DNA of 64,000 nucleotides from Telluria antibiotica (GTDB taxonomy: Bacteria; Pseudomonadota; Gammaproteobacteria; Burkholderiales; Burkholderiaceae_D), in assembly GCF_011682055.1 (NCBI RefSeq), contig NZ_JAAQOM010000022.1:1-64000 (forward strand). The letters are read 5' to 3'. The translations under genes were made by a program, and so were the position numbers. Under the pieces are notes generated by a model. That model was not told the origin of the DNA. It saw only the letters and a list, made by a program, of their open reading frames with translations, and searched no databases. Shown here in pieces: positions 42,504 through 50,926 of this stretch (positions within the stretch are counted from its first letter, which is position 1; the number at the start of each line of letters is the position of its first letter).

Positions 42504-42899
42504 ATGGTCGACATCGTCCTCGGCTTCGACTTCGGCATCAAGCGCATCGGCATCGCCATGGGGAATACCCTGACGGGACAGGCGCAGCCGCTGTCCGTCA
42601 TCAACGCGGTCGACAACGCGACCCGCTTCAAGGTCATCGGCGACCTGATCGAACAATGGCGTCCCGCGCGCCTCGTCGTGGGCGAGCCGCGCCATCCGGA
42701 CGGCGCGGAGCACGACATGACGCTGCGCGCGCGCCGCTTCGCCAACCAGCTCCACGGCCGCTTCGACCTGCCCGTCGAACTCGTCGACGAACGCTATTCG
42801 TCCGCCGTCATTCCGTCCAAGCGGGGCGAGATCATCGACGCCAAGGCCGCCGCCATCATTTTGCAACAATACTTTGACGATCATGCCAACTCTTATTAA
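42504..42899 (+). CDS. ruvX: Pre-16S rRNA nuclease / Holliday-junction resolvase-like protein
   Basis: The 131-residue protein has the RNase H-like YqgF fold: GFDFGIKRIGIAMGN with the first catalytic aspartate, VVGEPRHPDGAEHDMTLRAR, VELVDERYSS, and DAKAAAIILQQYFD with the last acidic residue. YqgF trims the 5' end of pre-16S rRNA in E. coli and was first proposed as a resolvase. Its last 17 nt overlap the start of pyrR, so the two are translationally linked. Confidence 0.94.
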   Translation: MVDIVLGFDFGIKRIGIAMGNTLTGQAQPLSVINAVDNATRFKVIGDLIEQWRPARLVVGEPRHPDGAEHDMTLRARRFANQLHGRFDLPVELVDERYSSAVIPSKRGEIIDAKAAAIILQQYFDDHANSY

Positions 42900-43416
42900 C
42901 GACGCGGAACCGGCAAGCTTCGACGCCGAAGCCTTGTACGGCAAGCTGCTCGCACAGGTACGCACGGGCATCGACGGCGTGCAGGATGCCGCCATCGTCG
43001 GCATCCACTCGGGCGGCGCCTGGCTCGCGGAGCGCCTCGCGCACGACCTCGGGCTGCAGGCGCGCCTGGGCTTCATCGACGTCTCGTTCTACCGCGACGA
43101 CTTTGCCCGCAAGGGCCTGCATCCGGACGTGAAGCCGACCCGGATCGAATTCAACGTCGACGGCGCGACCATCGTGCTCGTCGACGACGTGCTGTACACC
43201 GGCCGCACGGTGCGCGCCGCGATCAACGTGCTGTTCGACTACGGCCGTCCGCAGCGCATCATGCTGGCCGCACTGGCGGACCGCGGCGGCCGCGAACTGC
43301 CGGTCGCCGCCGATTTCGTCGGCGCCCACGCCCGGCTGGCACCGGGCCGCTCGCTCGCGCTCGCGCGCGACACGAACGGCCAACTTTCGCTCACGATCGA
43401 AGACGACAATGCATAA
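42883..43416 (+). CDS. pyrR: PyrR-type pyrimidine operon regulator / uracil phosphoribosyltransferase
   Basis: The 177-residue protein has the PRPP loop TIVLVDDVLYTGRTVRAAI and GIHSGGAWLAERLAHDL near the start, as in PyrR. It also has SFYRDDF and a C-terminal VGAHARLAPGRSLALAR. In Bacillus PyrR binds pyr mRNA; in many Gram-negative bacteria it lies at the head of pyrB and may act as a regulator or UPRT. I chose ATG at 42883 over the TTG at 42874. The end overlaps pyrB by 8 nt. No PyrR-type attenuator was recognised in the short upstream region. Confidence 0.92.
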   Translation: MPTLINDAEPASFDAEALYGKLLAQVRTGIDGVQDAAIVGIHSGGAWLAERLAHDLGLQARLGFIDVSFYRDDFARKGLHPDVKPTRIEFNVDGATIVLVDDVLYTGRTVRAAINVLFDYGRPQRIMLAALADRGGRELPVAADFVGAHARLAPGRSLALARDTNGQLSLTIEDDNA

Positions 43417-44374
43417 CCCGCAACTGAACAAGAACGGCGAACTGCAGCACCTCCTTACCATCGAGGGACTGCCCAAGGCCATCATCAACCACATCCTCGA
43501 CACCGCCTCGAGCTTCGTGAGCATCTCCGACCGCGAGGTCAAGAAGGTGCCGCTGATGCGCGGGAAAAGCGTCTTCAACCTGTTCTTCGAAAACTCGACG
43601 CGCACGCGCACGACGTTCGAGATCGCGTCGAAGCGCCTGTCGGCCGACGTCATCAACCTGAACATCGCCGCGTCGTCGACGAGCAAGGGCGAATCGCTGC
43701 TGGACACCATCGACAACCTGTCCGCGATGCACGCCGACATGTTCGTCGTGCGCCACGCGCAGTCGGGCGCGCCGTACCTGATCGCCAAGCACTTGACCGA
43801 CACGAAGCAGAACCACGTCCACGTCGTGAATGCGGGCGACGGCCGCCACGCGCACCCGACGCAGGGCCTGCTCGACATGTACACGATCCGCCACTACAAG
43901 AAGGATTTCACGAACCTGCGCGTGGCCATCGTCGGCGACATCCTGCACAGCCGCGTGGCCCGTTCCGACATCCACGCGCTGACCACCCTGGGCGTGCCGG
44001 AAGTGCGCGCCATCGGCCCGCACACCTTGCTGCCGGGCGGCCTGGAGCAGATGGGCGTGCGCGTGTTCACGAACATGGAAGAGGGCCTGAAGGACGTCGA
44101 CGTCATCATCATGCTGCGCTTGCAGAACGAACGCATGTCGGGCGCGCTGCTGCCGTCGGCCGGCGAGTACTTCAAGAGCTACGGCCTGACGCCGGAGCGC
44201 CTGGCGCTCGCGAAACCGGACGCCATCGTGATGCACCCGGGCCCGATGAACCGCGGCGTGGAGATCGATTCGGCCGTGGCCGACGGCGCGCAGGCCGTGA
44301 TCCTGCCCCAGGTCACTTTCGGTATCGCCGTCCGCATGGCGGTGATGAGTATCTTGGCCGGTAGCCACACTTAA
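43409..44374 (+). CDS. pyrB: Aspartate carbamoyltransferase catalytic subunit
   Basis: The 321-residue protein carries the carbamoyl-phosphate motif FFENSTRTRTTFEIA, HPTQGLLDMYTI and the aspartate-binding region with MRLQNERM-like sequence (IIMLRLQNERM) and HPGPMNRG. It joins carbamoyl phosphate and aspartate in the second step of pyrimidine synthesis. It overlaps pyrR by 8 nt and lies 13 nt before the dihydroorotase-like gene. In Pseudomonas the homologous enzyme forms a PyrB6-PyrC'6 complex with an inactive dihydroorotase, and the same arrangement is likely here. Confidence 0.96.
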   Translation: MHNPQLNKNGELQHLLTIEGLPKAIINHILDTASSFVSISDREVKKVPLMRGKSVFNLFFENSTRTRTTFEIASKRLSADVINLNIAASSTSKGESLLDTIDNLSAMHADMFVVRHAQSGAPYLIAKHLTDTKQNHVHVVNAGDGRHAHPTQGLLDMYTIRHYKKDFTNLRVAIVGDILHSRVARSDIHALTTLGVPEVRAIGPHTLLPGGLEQMGVRVFTNMEEGLKDVDVIIMLRLQNERMSGALLPSAGEYFKSYGLTPERLALAKPDAIVMHPGPMNRGVEIDSAVADGAQAVILPQVTFGIAVRMAVMSILAGSHT

Positions 44375-44387
44375 ATTCGCACGCATA

Positions 44388-45671
44388 ATGAAACTGCACA
44401 TCAAGAACGGGCGCCTGGTCGACCCGGCGGGCGGCATCGACGCCGTCCAGGACCTCTACATCGCCGACGGTAAAATTGCCGGCATCGGCGCCGCGCCGCA
44501 AGGCTTCACGGCCGCGCGTACGATCGACGCCGCGGGCCTCGTCGTCGCGCCGGGCTTCGTGGACCTGTCGGCCCGCCTGCGCGAGCCGGGCTATGAATAC
44601 AAGGCCACCCTGGAGTCGGAAATGCAGGCGGCCGTGCAGGGTGGTGTGACGACGCTCGTGTGCCCGCCCGACACCGACCCCGTGCTGGACGAGCCGGGCC
44701 TCGTCGAAATGCTGAAGCACCGCGCGCGCCTGTTGAACCAGGCCCACGTGCATCCGCTGGGTGCGCTGACCGTCGGCCTGAAGGGCAAGGCCCTGACCGA
44801 GATGGCCGAACTCACTGAAGCCGGCTGCATCGGCTTCGCGCAGGCCGAGGAACCGATCGAGGACACGACCGTGCTGCTGCGCGCCATGCAGTACGCGAAG
44901 ACGTTCGGCTACACCGTCTGGCTGCGCCCGCAGGATCCGCACATCGGCCGCGGCGGCGTCGCCCACAGCGGCCCGCTGGCGTCGCGCCTGGGCCTGTCCG
45001 GCGTGCCCGTGATGTCCGAGACGATCGCGCTGCACACGATCTTCGAACTGATGCGCGCGAGCGGTGCGCGCGTGCACCTGTGCCGCATCTCGTCCGCCGC
45101 CGCGCTGGACCTGATCCGCGCCGCCAAGAAGGAAGGCTTGCCCGTCACGTGCGACGTCGGCGTGCACCACCTGCACATGACGGATGCCGACATCGGCTTC
45201 TTCGATCCGAACGCGCGCCTGACGCCGCCGCTGCGCAGCCAGCGCGACCGCGACGCGATCCGCGCGGCCGTCCTGGACGGCACCGTGGATGCCGTCTGCT
45301 CGGACCACACGCCGGTCGACGACGACGAGAAGCTGCTGCCGTTCGGCGAGGCGTCGCCCGGCGCCACCGGCCTCGAACTGCTGCTCGCGTTGATGCTGAA
45401 GTGGGCGGCCGAGCAAACCAACGATGCGAAGGCGCTGGCGACTGCGCTGGCGAAGATCACGAGCGACGCGGCGCGCACGGCGGGCCTCGCGGCCGGCACG
45501 CTGGCGCAGGGGGCCAGCGCGGACGTCGTGCTGTTCGATCCGGACGTGCGCTGGACCGTCAACGCCGCTGCGTTGGCAAGCCAGGGCAAGCACACGCCTT
45601 TCCTCGGCTACGAATTGGCGGGCCAGGTGAAGACGACGATCGTCGCCGGCCACGTCGCGTTCGAACGCTGA
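44388..45671 (+). CDS. pyrC: Dihydroorotase-like protein, probably inactive PyrC' partner of PyrB
   Basis: The 427-residue protein has the full type I dihydroorotase fold and length. However, the metal-binding HxH of DLHVHLREPG is replaced: DLSARLREPG has S61 and R63 in place of the two histidines. The HCED block that supplies another ligand is LRPQDPH here. SDHTPV (a conserved aspartate) remains. The protein is therefore expected to be catalytically dead. The equivalent PyrC' of Pseudomonas is a non-catalytic partner needed by PyrB. A true dihydroorotase gene should exist elsewhere in the genome (prediction). It sits 13 nt after pyrB. Confidence 0.9.
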   Translation: MKLHIKNGRLVDPAGGIDAVQDLYIADGKIAGIGAAPQGFTAARTIDAAGLVVAPGFVDLSARLREPGYEYKATLESEMQAAVQGGVTTLVCPPDTDPVLDEPGLVEMLKHRARLLNQAHVHPLGALTVGLKGKALTEMAELTEAGCIGFAQAEEPIEDTTVLLRAMQYAKTFGYTVWLRPQDPHIGRGGVAHSGPLASRLGLSGVPVMSETIALHTIFELMRASGARVHLCRISSAAALDLIRAAKKEGLPVTCDVGVHHLHMTDADIGFFDPNARLTPPLRSQRDRDAIRAAVLDGTVDAVCSDHTPVDDDEKLLPFGEASPGATGLELLLALMLKWAAEQTNDAKALATALAKITSDAARTAGLAAGTLAQGASADVVLFDPDVRWTVNAAALASQGKHTPFLGYELAGQVKTTIVAGHVAFER

Positions 45672-45745
45672 TCGTCCTTGCACCCGGCCGTGGCGGTACA
45701 ATCGCTGCGGCCGCGGCGCGCGCGGCGTTTCGTGTCGAGTTCCCA

Positions 45746-46513
45746 TTGAAGATCAAGCTTGCGTGGCGCCTCGCTCGCCTCGTCCTCCACCTCGTCCAGG
45801 GCCTGGCCACGTGCGCCCTCGTGTTCCCGTGGGCGGGCGACGCCTGGCGCGAGCGCCTGATCCGGCGCTGGTCGGCGCGCCTGCTGCGCATCTGCCGCGT
45901 GCGCCTCGAGCGCGTGCCGGGCGAAGACTCCCTCGCGCATGCGCTGATCGTGGCGAACCACATCTCGTGGCTCGACATCTTCGTCATCAATGCCGTGCAT
46001 CCATGCCGCTTCGTGGCCAAGGCCGAGATCCGCGCCTGGCCCGTCGTCGGCTGGCTCGTCGCGCAGGCCGGCACCGTGTTCATCGCGCGCGGCAACCGGC
46101 GCGACCTGCGCCACATCTTCAAGGGCATCGTCGATGCGCTGGCCGAGCGCCGGCGCGTGGCGTTCTTCCCGGAGGGGACGACGGCGAGCCAGGGCACGCT
46201 GCTGCCGTTCCACGCCAACCTGTTCGAGGCCGCCATCGACGCGGCCGTGCCCGTGCAGCCCGTCGCGTTGTCGTATGTCGACGCCGGCGGCGCCTGGCAC
46301 TCTGCCGTCGACTATACGGGCGAGACGACGTTCGTCGACAGCGTCCTGCGCATCGTGCAGGGCGAACCGGTCGTCGCGCGGCTGGCCTGCCTCGCACCGC
46401 TGGCGGCGGCGGGCGCGCACCGGCGCGAACTGGCACAGGCGGCGCACGACGCGATCGCCGCCGCGCTTGGGCAGCACGCGGCCTCCGACCGCACGCGTCA
46501 CACGGCCGGCTGA
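45746..46513 (+). CDS. 1-acyl-sn-glycerol-3-phosphate acyltransferase-like protein
   Basis: The 255-residue protein has the NHx4D motif NHISWLD (N71-H72-D77) and FPEGTTASQG, both typical of PlsC/OlsA-type lysophospholipid acyltransferases, and a membrane-associated N-terminal helix (WRLARLVLHLVQGLATCALV). It transfers an acyl chain to lysophosphatidate or to a lyso-ornithine lipid; the acceptor is not certain. The start is inferred as TTG at 45746 (MKIKLAWRLARL) because no ATG or GTG fits the frame after the pyrC stop. A second PlsC-like gene is at 54852. It closes the pyr block and converges on apaH. Confidence 0.86.
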   Translation: MKIKLAWRLARLVLHLVQGLATCALVFPWAGDAWRERLIRRWSARLLRICRVRLERVPGEDSLAHALIVANHISWLDIFVINAVHPCRFVAKAEIRAWPVVGWLVAQAGTVFIARGNRRDLRHIFKGIVDALAERRRVAFFPEGTTASQGTLLPFHANLFEAAIDAAVPVQPVALSYVDAGGAWHSAVDYTGETTFVDSVLRIVQGEPVVARLACLAPLAAAGAHRRELAQAAHDAIAAALGQHAASDRTRHTAG

Positions 46514-46528
46514 ACCTGTTTCTTGACT

Positions 46529-47374
46529 CTATTTTTTGCCGCTGTGCTCCCGGTACTCGGGGCAGTCGACCTGCAAGAGCGTGCGGTCGTCCAGGCAGAC
46601 CGCCGTCAGCTTGCCGCCCCATACGCAGCCGCTGTCCAGGCCCACGAGATTCGGCCGCAACACGAGGCCCAATGCCGACCAGTGCCCGAATACGACCGTG
46701 ACGTCGGCCGTGCGGCGGTCGGGCAGGTCGAACCATGGCTGCAGGTCGGAACCTTCCGGGCCCGTGTCGCTTTCCTTGTGCGCGAAGTCCATGCGGCCGT
46801 CCGGCCAGCACAGGCGCATGCGCGTGAGGGCGTTGACGATGCAGCGCAGGCGGGGAATGCCCGTCAGGGCTTCGTCCCAGCGGTCCGGTTCGTTGCCGTA
46901 CATCTGGCCGAGGAAGTCGGTCCAGCCATCGCTTCGCAGCACCGCCTCGACTTCGGCCGCCAGCGCCATCGTCTGCGCCGCCGTCCACTGCGGCGGCACG
47001 CCCGCATGCACGAGCAAATGCGCGTCGACGAACATCGCGAGCGGGCGTCGGCGTAGCCAGCCGATCAGCGCATCGCGGTCGGGTGCGGCGAGGATCGCGT
47101 CCAGCGTGTCCGAGCGGCTCGTTTTCTGGGCCCCGACGGCGACGGCCAGCAGGTGCAGGTCGTGGTTGCCGAGCAGCGCATCGACGCGACCGCCGCTCGC
47201 CTCCGACAACGCCTTCATGTTGCGCAGTGCGCCCAGCGAATCGGGACCGCGGTTGATCAGGTCGCCGACGAACAGGATGCGGGACTCCGGTCCGGCGTCG
47301 CTCCGGATCCGATCCAGCAGCAGGCCGGCTTCGTGGGCGCACCCCTGGAGGTCGCCAATGACATATGTTTTCAT
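46529..47374 (-). CDS. apaH: Symmetrical bis(5'-nucleosyl)-tetraphosphatase
   Basis: The 281-residue protein is a calcineurin-type metallophosphatase: IGDLQGCAHEAGLLL with the first metal ligands, VGDLINRGPDSL, LLGNHDLHLLAV and, later, VFGHWSALGL. The E. coli enzyme splits Ap4A into two ADP and removes NAD-like and Np4 caps from RNA. Length agrees with ApaH (about 280). It is transcribed away from the WecA-like gene across a 366-nt gap and converges with the acyltransferase gene. Confidence 0.95.
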   Translation of the reverse strand: MKTYVIGDLQGCAHEAGLLLDRIRSDAGPESRILFVGDLINRGPDSLGALRNMKALSEASGGRVDALLGNHDLHLLAVAVGAQKTSRSDTLDAILAAPDRDALIGWLRRRPLAMFVDAHLLVHAGVPPQWTAAQTMALAAEVEAVLRSDGWTDFLGQMYGNEPDRWDEALTGIPRLRCIVNALTRMRLCWPDGRMDFAHKESDTGPEGSDLQPWFDLPDRRTADVTVVFGHWSALGLVLRPNLVGLDSGCVWGGKLTAVCLDDRTLLQVDCPEYREHSGKK

Positions 47375-47740
47375 TTCACTCGTTTTATGGTGATGCGTCG
47401 AAAGGCCGTCGGACGCGGCGTGGACGGAACGGCGAATCTCCCGGATTCTGTTTTTGCAGGATCGATACTAATTGATTTGCGCGGGTTTCGTGCACGAGGC
47501 CGTTGCGGCGATATCTATTACTGATTGTAAATTTTCTTGTCGATTGCGCGGCATCGCATGTTTCATTTCCCTCAATCGGACCCGGGCCCGCACACGTAAA
47601 CTGAGGGGCCGATTGCCGGATGCCATTCCGGTACAATGGCACAGTTTGCCTTCTTCATCGCCAGGAATCGGACACGCGGTACTGGTTTTTCCGGACCAAG
47701 GCATTTCGCCAGCGGGATCTTGCATTTTAAAAATAATAAG
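47375..47740. other. 366-nt gene-free divergent region with low GC patch
   Basis: This is the only gap over 300 nt in the window. It is clearly richer in A+T than the flanks, especially 47450-47560. It holds the start regions of apaH (minus) and the WecA-like gene (plus). I see a TACAAT box (47632-47637) with overlapping dyads around 47616-47641, and no ribosome site just before 47741. An in-frame ATG at 47636 adds 35 unlike residues and is judged not the start. No RNA gene or small ORF was convincing. Confidence 0.5.
47616..47641 (+). promoter_or_regulatory. Nested dyads overlapping a -10 box, before the WecA-like gene
   Basis: CCGGA (47616-47620) and TCCGG (47627-47631) form a dyad whose end touches TACAAT (47632-47637). 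A second pair, TGCCAT (47621-47626) and ATGGCA (47636-47641), overlaps it. The -35 region is poor, so a regulator-dependent promoter is possible. Confidence 0.3.
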
Positions 47741-48835
47741 ATGTTTTCCTTCATCGTAAGTTTTTTCGCTTCCGCATTGCTGACGCTCCTCGTCGTCAAG
47801 CATTCGAAATTGCACAGTCCCGCACTGGACGATAATTTCGACGGCGTGCAGAAGGTGCATCTGCATGCGGTGCCTCGCATTGGTGGATTGCCGATCTTTT
47901 TTGCCGTCGTGCTGACCGCCTGCATTTCCGTATGGCGGGTACCGGATCTCGGCTTTTGGCTGATGACGCTGCTGGGCTGTTCGGCGATCGCATTCGCCGG
48001 CGGTATCGTCGAAGACTATACGGGCAACGTCCGTCCGTCGCGTCGCCTGATATTGACCATGGTGGCGGCGCTGCTCGGCTATCTGGTAGTGCGCGCGCAA
48101 ATCGTTCGCCTCGATATGCCCTTCGGCACGTGGCACCTGGATTCGCCGTGGCTCGTATTGCCGCTAACCGTGCTGGCCGTTGCCGGTATTGCGAATGCGG
48201 TCAACATCATCGACGGTTTCAACGGCCTGGCCAGCGTCGTCACGATCTTCATGTTGTTTTCGCTCGCGTACGTGGGCTGGCAGGTCGGGGACATGTTCGT
48301 GCTCGTGTCCGCGCTGACGGTGGCTGGCGCGACGGCCGGTTTCCTGATCTGGAATTATCCCGCCGGCCTCATCTTCCTCGGCGACGGCGGTGCCTATTTC
48401 ATCGGATTCATGCTGGGGGAACTGGCGCTGCTACTCGTGATGCGCAATCCGCAGGTCTCGACCTGGTATGCCATATTGCTGCTGATTTATCCGGCATTCG
48501 AAACCATTTTCTCCGCTTATCGTCGCATGTTTGTACGTGGGAAATCTCCTACAATGCCGGACGGAATCCACCTTCACAGCCTCATTTTCCGGCGCATCGT
48601 CCAATGGACCGTCGGTCGCAAGGAAGCCCGGGCGCTGATGAAAAGAAATGCACGGACGTCGCCTTACTTGTGGTTGTTTTCGCTCACCGCCGTTATCCCG
48701 GCAACCGTGTTCTGGCGGAATACCGGAATCTTGATATTCTTCTGCTTGCTGTTCATTATCAGCTACGTGTGGTTGTACGCACGTATCGTCAGATTCAAGT
48801 CGCCGCGCTGGCTGATTTGGCACAAAAAACACTGA
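47741..48835 (+). CDS. WecA/MraY-type polyprenyl-phosphate sugar-1-phosphate transferase
   Basis: The 364-residue protein has 10-11 hydrophobic helices and the motifs of this family: DDNFDGVQKVHLHAVPRIGG, the aspartate-rich IVEDYTGNVRPSRR, NAVNIIDGFNGLAS, FLGDGGAYFIGF and the HLHSLIFRR loop. It moves a HexNAc-1-phosphate from a UDP sugar to undecaprenyl phosphate, the first step of O-antigen, capsule or exopolysaccharide assembly. I chose ATG 47741 (MFSFIVSFFASALL), where the first helix begins. Composition is notably lower in GC and codon use less biased than in the neighbours. Phosphomannomutase and LPS core genes follow. Confidence 0.9.
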   Translation: MFSFIVSFFASALLTLLVVKHSKLHSPALDDNFDGVQKVHLHAVPRIGGLPIFFAVVLTACISVWRVPDLGFWLMTLLGCSAIAFAGGIVEDYTGNVRPSRRLILTMVAALLGYLVVRAQIVRLDMPFGTWHLDSPWLVLPLTVLAVAGIANAVNIIDGFNGLASVVTIFMLFSLAYVGWQVGDMFVLVSALTVAGATAGFLIWNYPAGLIFLGDGGAYFIGFMLGELALLLVMRNPQVSTWYAILLLIYPAFETIFSAYRRMFVRGKSPTMPDGIHLHSLIFRRIVQWTVGRKEARALMKRNARTSPYLWLFSLTAVIPATVFWRNTGILIFFCLLFIISYVWLYARIVRFKSPRWLIWHKKH

Positions 48836-48856
48836 AGAAATTTCAGTTGTAGTATA

Positions 48857-48886
48857 TTGCGATAAATGGCGATTATTCGATAAAAT
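48857..48886 (+). promoter_or_regulatory. Sigma-70-type promoter of the H-NS-family gene
   Basis: TTGCGA (-35, 48857-48862) and TAAAAT (-10, 48881-48886) are separated by 18 nt in an A+T-rich stretch, 36 nt before the ATG. AAGGAA at 48911-48916 supplies the ribosome site. Confidence 0.6.
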
Positions 48887-48921
48887 CCCATCACACCGAC
48901 TCTACTTATAAAGGAACCAAG

Positions 48922-49245
48922 ATGGATCTGTCTAATATGTCCTTGGGCGATTTGCGCAATCTGCAGGAGCAGATCAAGCAGGAGATGAAGAAACGTGAGG
49001 TGCAGGAGGTGCAAAAAGCACGCGAGCAGATCCTGGCCATCGCGCAGAGCGTGGGCGTGCCTTTGAAAGACCTGATGAGCGCCAGCGGCCGTAGCGGCAA
49101 ATCGGGCGGAAATACGGGCACCGTCGCTGTCCGTTATCGCAATCCGGACAATGCGTCGCAGCAGTGGACCGGCCGCGGCCGCCAGCCGAAATGGGTCAAG
49201 GAATGGGTCGAAGGCGGTAAATCGCTGGACAAACTGCGCGTCTGA
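48922..49245 (+). CDS. H-NS family nucleoid-associated protein
   Basis: The 107-residue protein has an N-terminal coiled-coil for oligomerisation (about 1-45; LRNLQEQIKQEMKKREVQEV) and a C-terminal DNA-binding domain with YRNPDNASQQWTGRGRQPKW, matching the H-NS/Bv3F pattern (aromatic + TGRGRxPxW). Such proteins bind curved A+T-rich DNA and silence genes. A promoter and ribosome site are clear upstream, and a terminator overlaps its stop. It lies in the less GC-rich patch next to the WecA-like gene, which could be one of its targets (inference). Confidence 0.93.
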   Translation: MDLSNMSLGDLRNLQEQIKQEMKKREVQEVQKAREQILAIAQSVGVPLKDLMSASGRSGKSGGNTGTVAVRYRNPDNASQQWTGRGRQPKWVKEWVEGGKSLDKLRV

Positions 49246-49270
49246 TTCCGCGTAGTCGCGCAGTTTGTTT
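49231..49270 (+). terminator. Terminator overlapping the 3' end of the H-NS gene
   Basis: AAACTGCGCG (49231-49240) pairs with CGCGCAGTTT (49257-49266) with a 16-nt loop containing the stop codon, followed by GTTTT. The stem's left arm is the last codons of the gene. Confidence 0.75.
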
Positions 49271-49543
49271 TACCGGGGAGCGCTCGCGCCAGGGTGGGGC
49301 TCCCGAATAGCCATTGCACCGGACTCCCATCCGGCGTAATGCGGTTTCCGGGCGCCCGCATTCGCGGCTCGCCTTCTTGTGCACTTTGCGCACCGCGTCC
49401 GCGGCACGCAAACGCCGGCAATCGGGCCCCGCGGCCTCTCGTTGCCGTTACAATATCCCTTTTTCGACATTCATCCGATCCCAGCGGCGGTCGCAATGCG
49501 CGCACATGCATGCGAACGCCCCGTCCTGCAAGGTAGATACTTC

Positions 49544-50926
49544 ATGGTTCCTCTCTCGAAAACGATCTTCAAGGCTTATGACATCCGCGGCGTGATCGGC
49601 AGCACGCTCGACGCGGGCATCGCACGGCGCATCGGCCAGGCCTTCGGCGCCGCCGCACTGGCCAAGGGAGAGCGTACCGTGATCATCGGCCGCGACGGCC
49701 GCCTGTCCGGCCCGGACCTCGCGCAGGCGCTCGCACAAGGCCTGCAGGCCGCCGGCGTCGACGTCGTCGATCTCGGCATCGTCGCCACGCCGATGGTCTA
49801 TTTCGCGACCAACGTGCTGAACGCGCGCTCGGGCATCATGGTCACCGGCAGCCACAACCCGCCCGACTACAACGGCTTCAAGATGGTCCTCGCCGGCGAG
49901 GCGATCTACGGCGACGCCATCCAGGCGCTGTACCAGGCCATCGAACGCGACGACTTCCAGGCCGCCGCCAGGCCGGGCAGTTATTCGACCCACGACATCA
50001 AGTCCGCCTACGTCGAGCGCATCGTCGGCGACGTCAAGATCGCGCGCCCCATCAAGATTGCCGTCGACTGCGGCAATGGCGTGGCGGGCATGGTTGCGGG
50101 CGATCTGTTCCGCGCCATGGGTTGCGACGTCATCGAACTGTTCTGCGACGTCGACGGCCACTTCCCGAACCACCACCCGGACCCGGCGCACCCGGAAAAC
50201 CTGCAGGACCTGATCGCATGCCTGAAAACGACGGACGCCGAGATCGGCCTCGCGTTCGACGGCGACGGTGACCGCCTGGGCGTCGTCACGAAGGATGGCC
50301 AGATCATCTTCCCGGACCGCCAGATGATGCTGTTCTCGCAAGACGTCCTGGCGCGCAACCCGGGCGCCGAGATCCTGTACGACGTGAAATGCACGCGCCA
50401 TCTGGGCCCCTGGATCGAGCAGCACGGCGGCCGGCCGCTGATGTGGAAGACGGGCCACTCGCTCGTCAAGGCCAAGCTGAAGGAGACGGGCGCTCCGCTG
50501 GGCGGCGAGATGAGCGGCCACATCTTCTGGAAGGACCGCTGGTACGGCTTCGACGACGGCCTGTACACGGGCGCGCGCCTGCTCGAGATCCTCACGCGCG
50601 AAGCCGACCCGTCGGCGCTGCTGAATGCCCTGCCGATCGCATCGAGCACGCCCGAGCTGCACCTGCACCTGAAGGAAGGCGAGAACTTCGCGCTGATCGA
50701 CAAGTTGCGCGCCGAAGCGGAATTCCCCGGTGCCGACCGCATCGTCGACATCGACGGCCTGCGCGTGGAATACCCGGACGGCTTCGGCCTGGCGCGCGGC
50801 TCCAACACGACGCCCGTCGTCGTGCTGCGCTTCGAGGGCGAGAACCCGCAGGCCCTCGACCGCATCCAGAAAGGGTTCGCCCGCGTGATCCTGGCCGCCA
50901 AGCCCGACGCGAAGCTGCCGTTCTGA
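49544..50926 (+). CDS. Phosphomannomutase/phosphoglucomutase
   Basis: The 460-residue protein has the four-domain alpha-D-phosphohexomutase plan: FKAYDIRGVIGSTLD, the phosphoserine loop VTGSHNPPDYNGFKM (S103), the Mg-binding AFDGDGDRLGVV, the sugar-specificity loop GGEMSGHIFW, and the phosphate-binding RGSNTTPVVVLRFEG. It interconverts mannose- or glucose-6- and 1-phosphates for LPS and exopolysaccharide precursors (AlgC/ManB-like). I chose ATG at 49544; the upstream 165-nt open frame is not conserved-looking. Its TGA overlaps the waaC ATG by one base. Confidence 0.95.
   Translation: MVPLSKTIFKAYDIRGVIGSTLDAGIARRIGQAFGAAALAKGERTVIIGRDGRLSGPDLAQALAQGLQAAGVDVVDLGIVATPMVYFATNVLNARSGIMVTGSHNPPDYNGFKMVLAGEAIYGDAIQALYQAIERDDFQAAARPGSYSTHDIKSAYVERIVGDVKIARPIKIAVDCGNGVAGMVAGDLFRAMGCDVIELFCDVDGHFPNHHPDPAHPENLQDLIACLKTTDAEIGLAFDGDGDRLGVVTKDGQIIFPDRQMMLFSQDVLARNPGAEILYDVKCTRHLGPWIEQHGGRPLMWKTGHSLVKAKLKETGAPLGGEMSGHIFWKDRWYGFDDGLYTGARLLEILTREADPSALLNALPIASSTPELHLHLKEGENFALIDKLRAEAEFPGADRIVDIDGLRVEYPDGFGLARGSNTTPVVVLRFEGENPQALDRIQKGFARVILAAKPDAKLPF

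Noticed and set aside
47636..47740. ATG 47636 as the start of the WecA-like gene
   Set aside because: It would add 35 hydrophilic residues not expected ahead of the first membrane helix, and it overlaps the candidate -10 box at 47632-47637.
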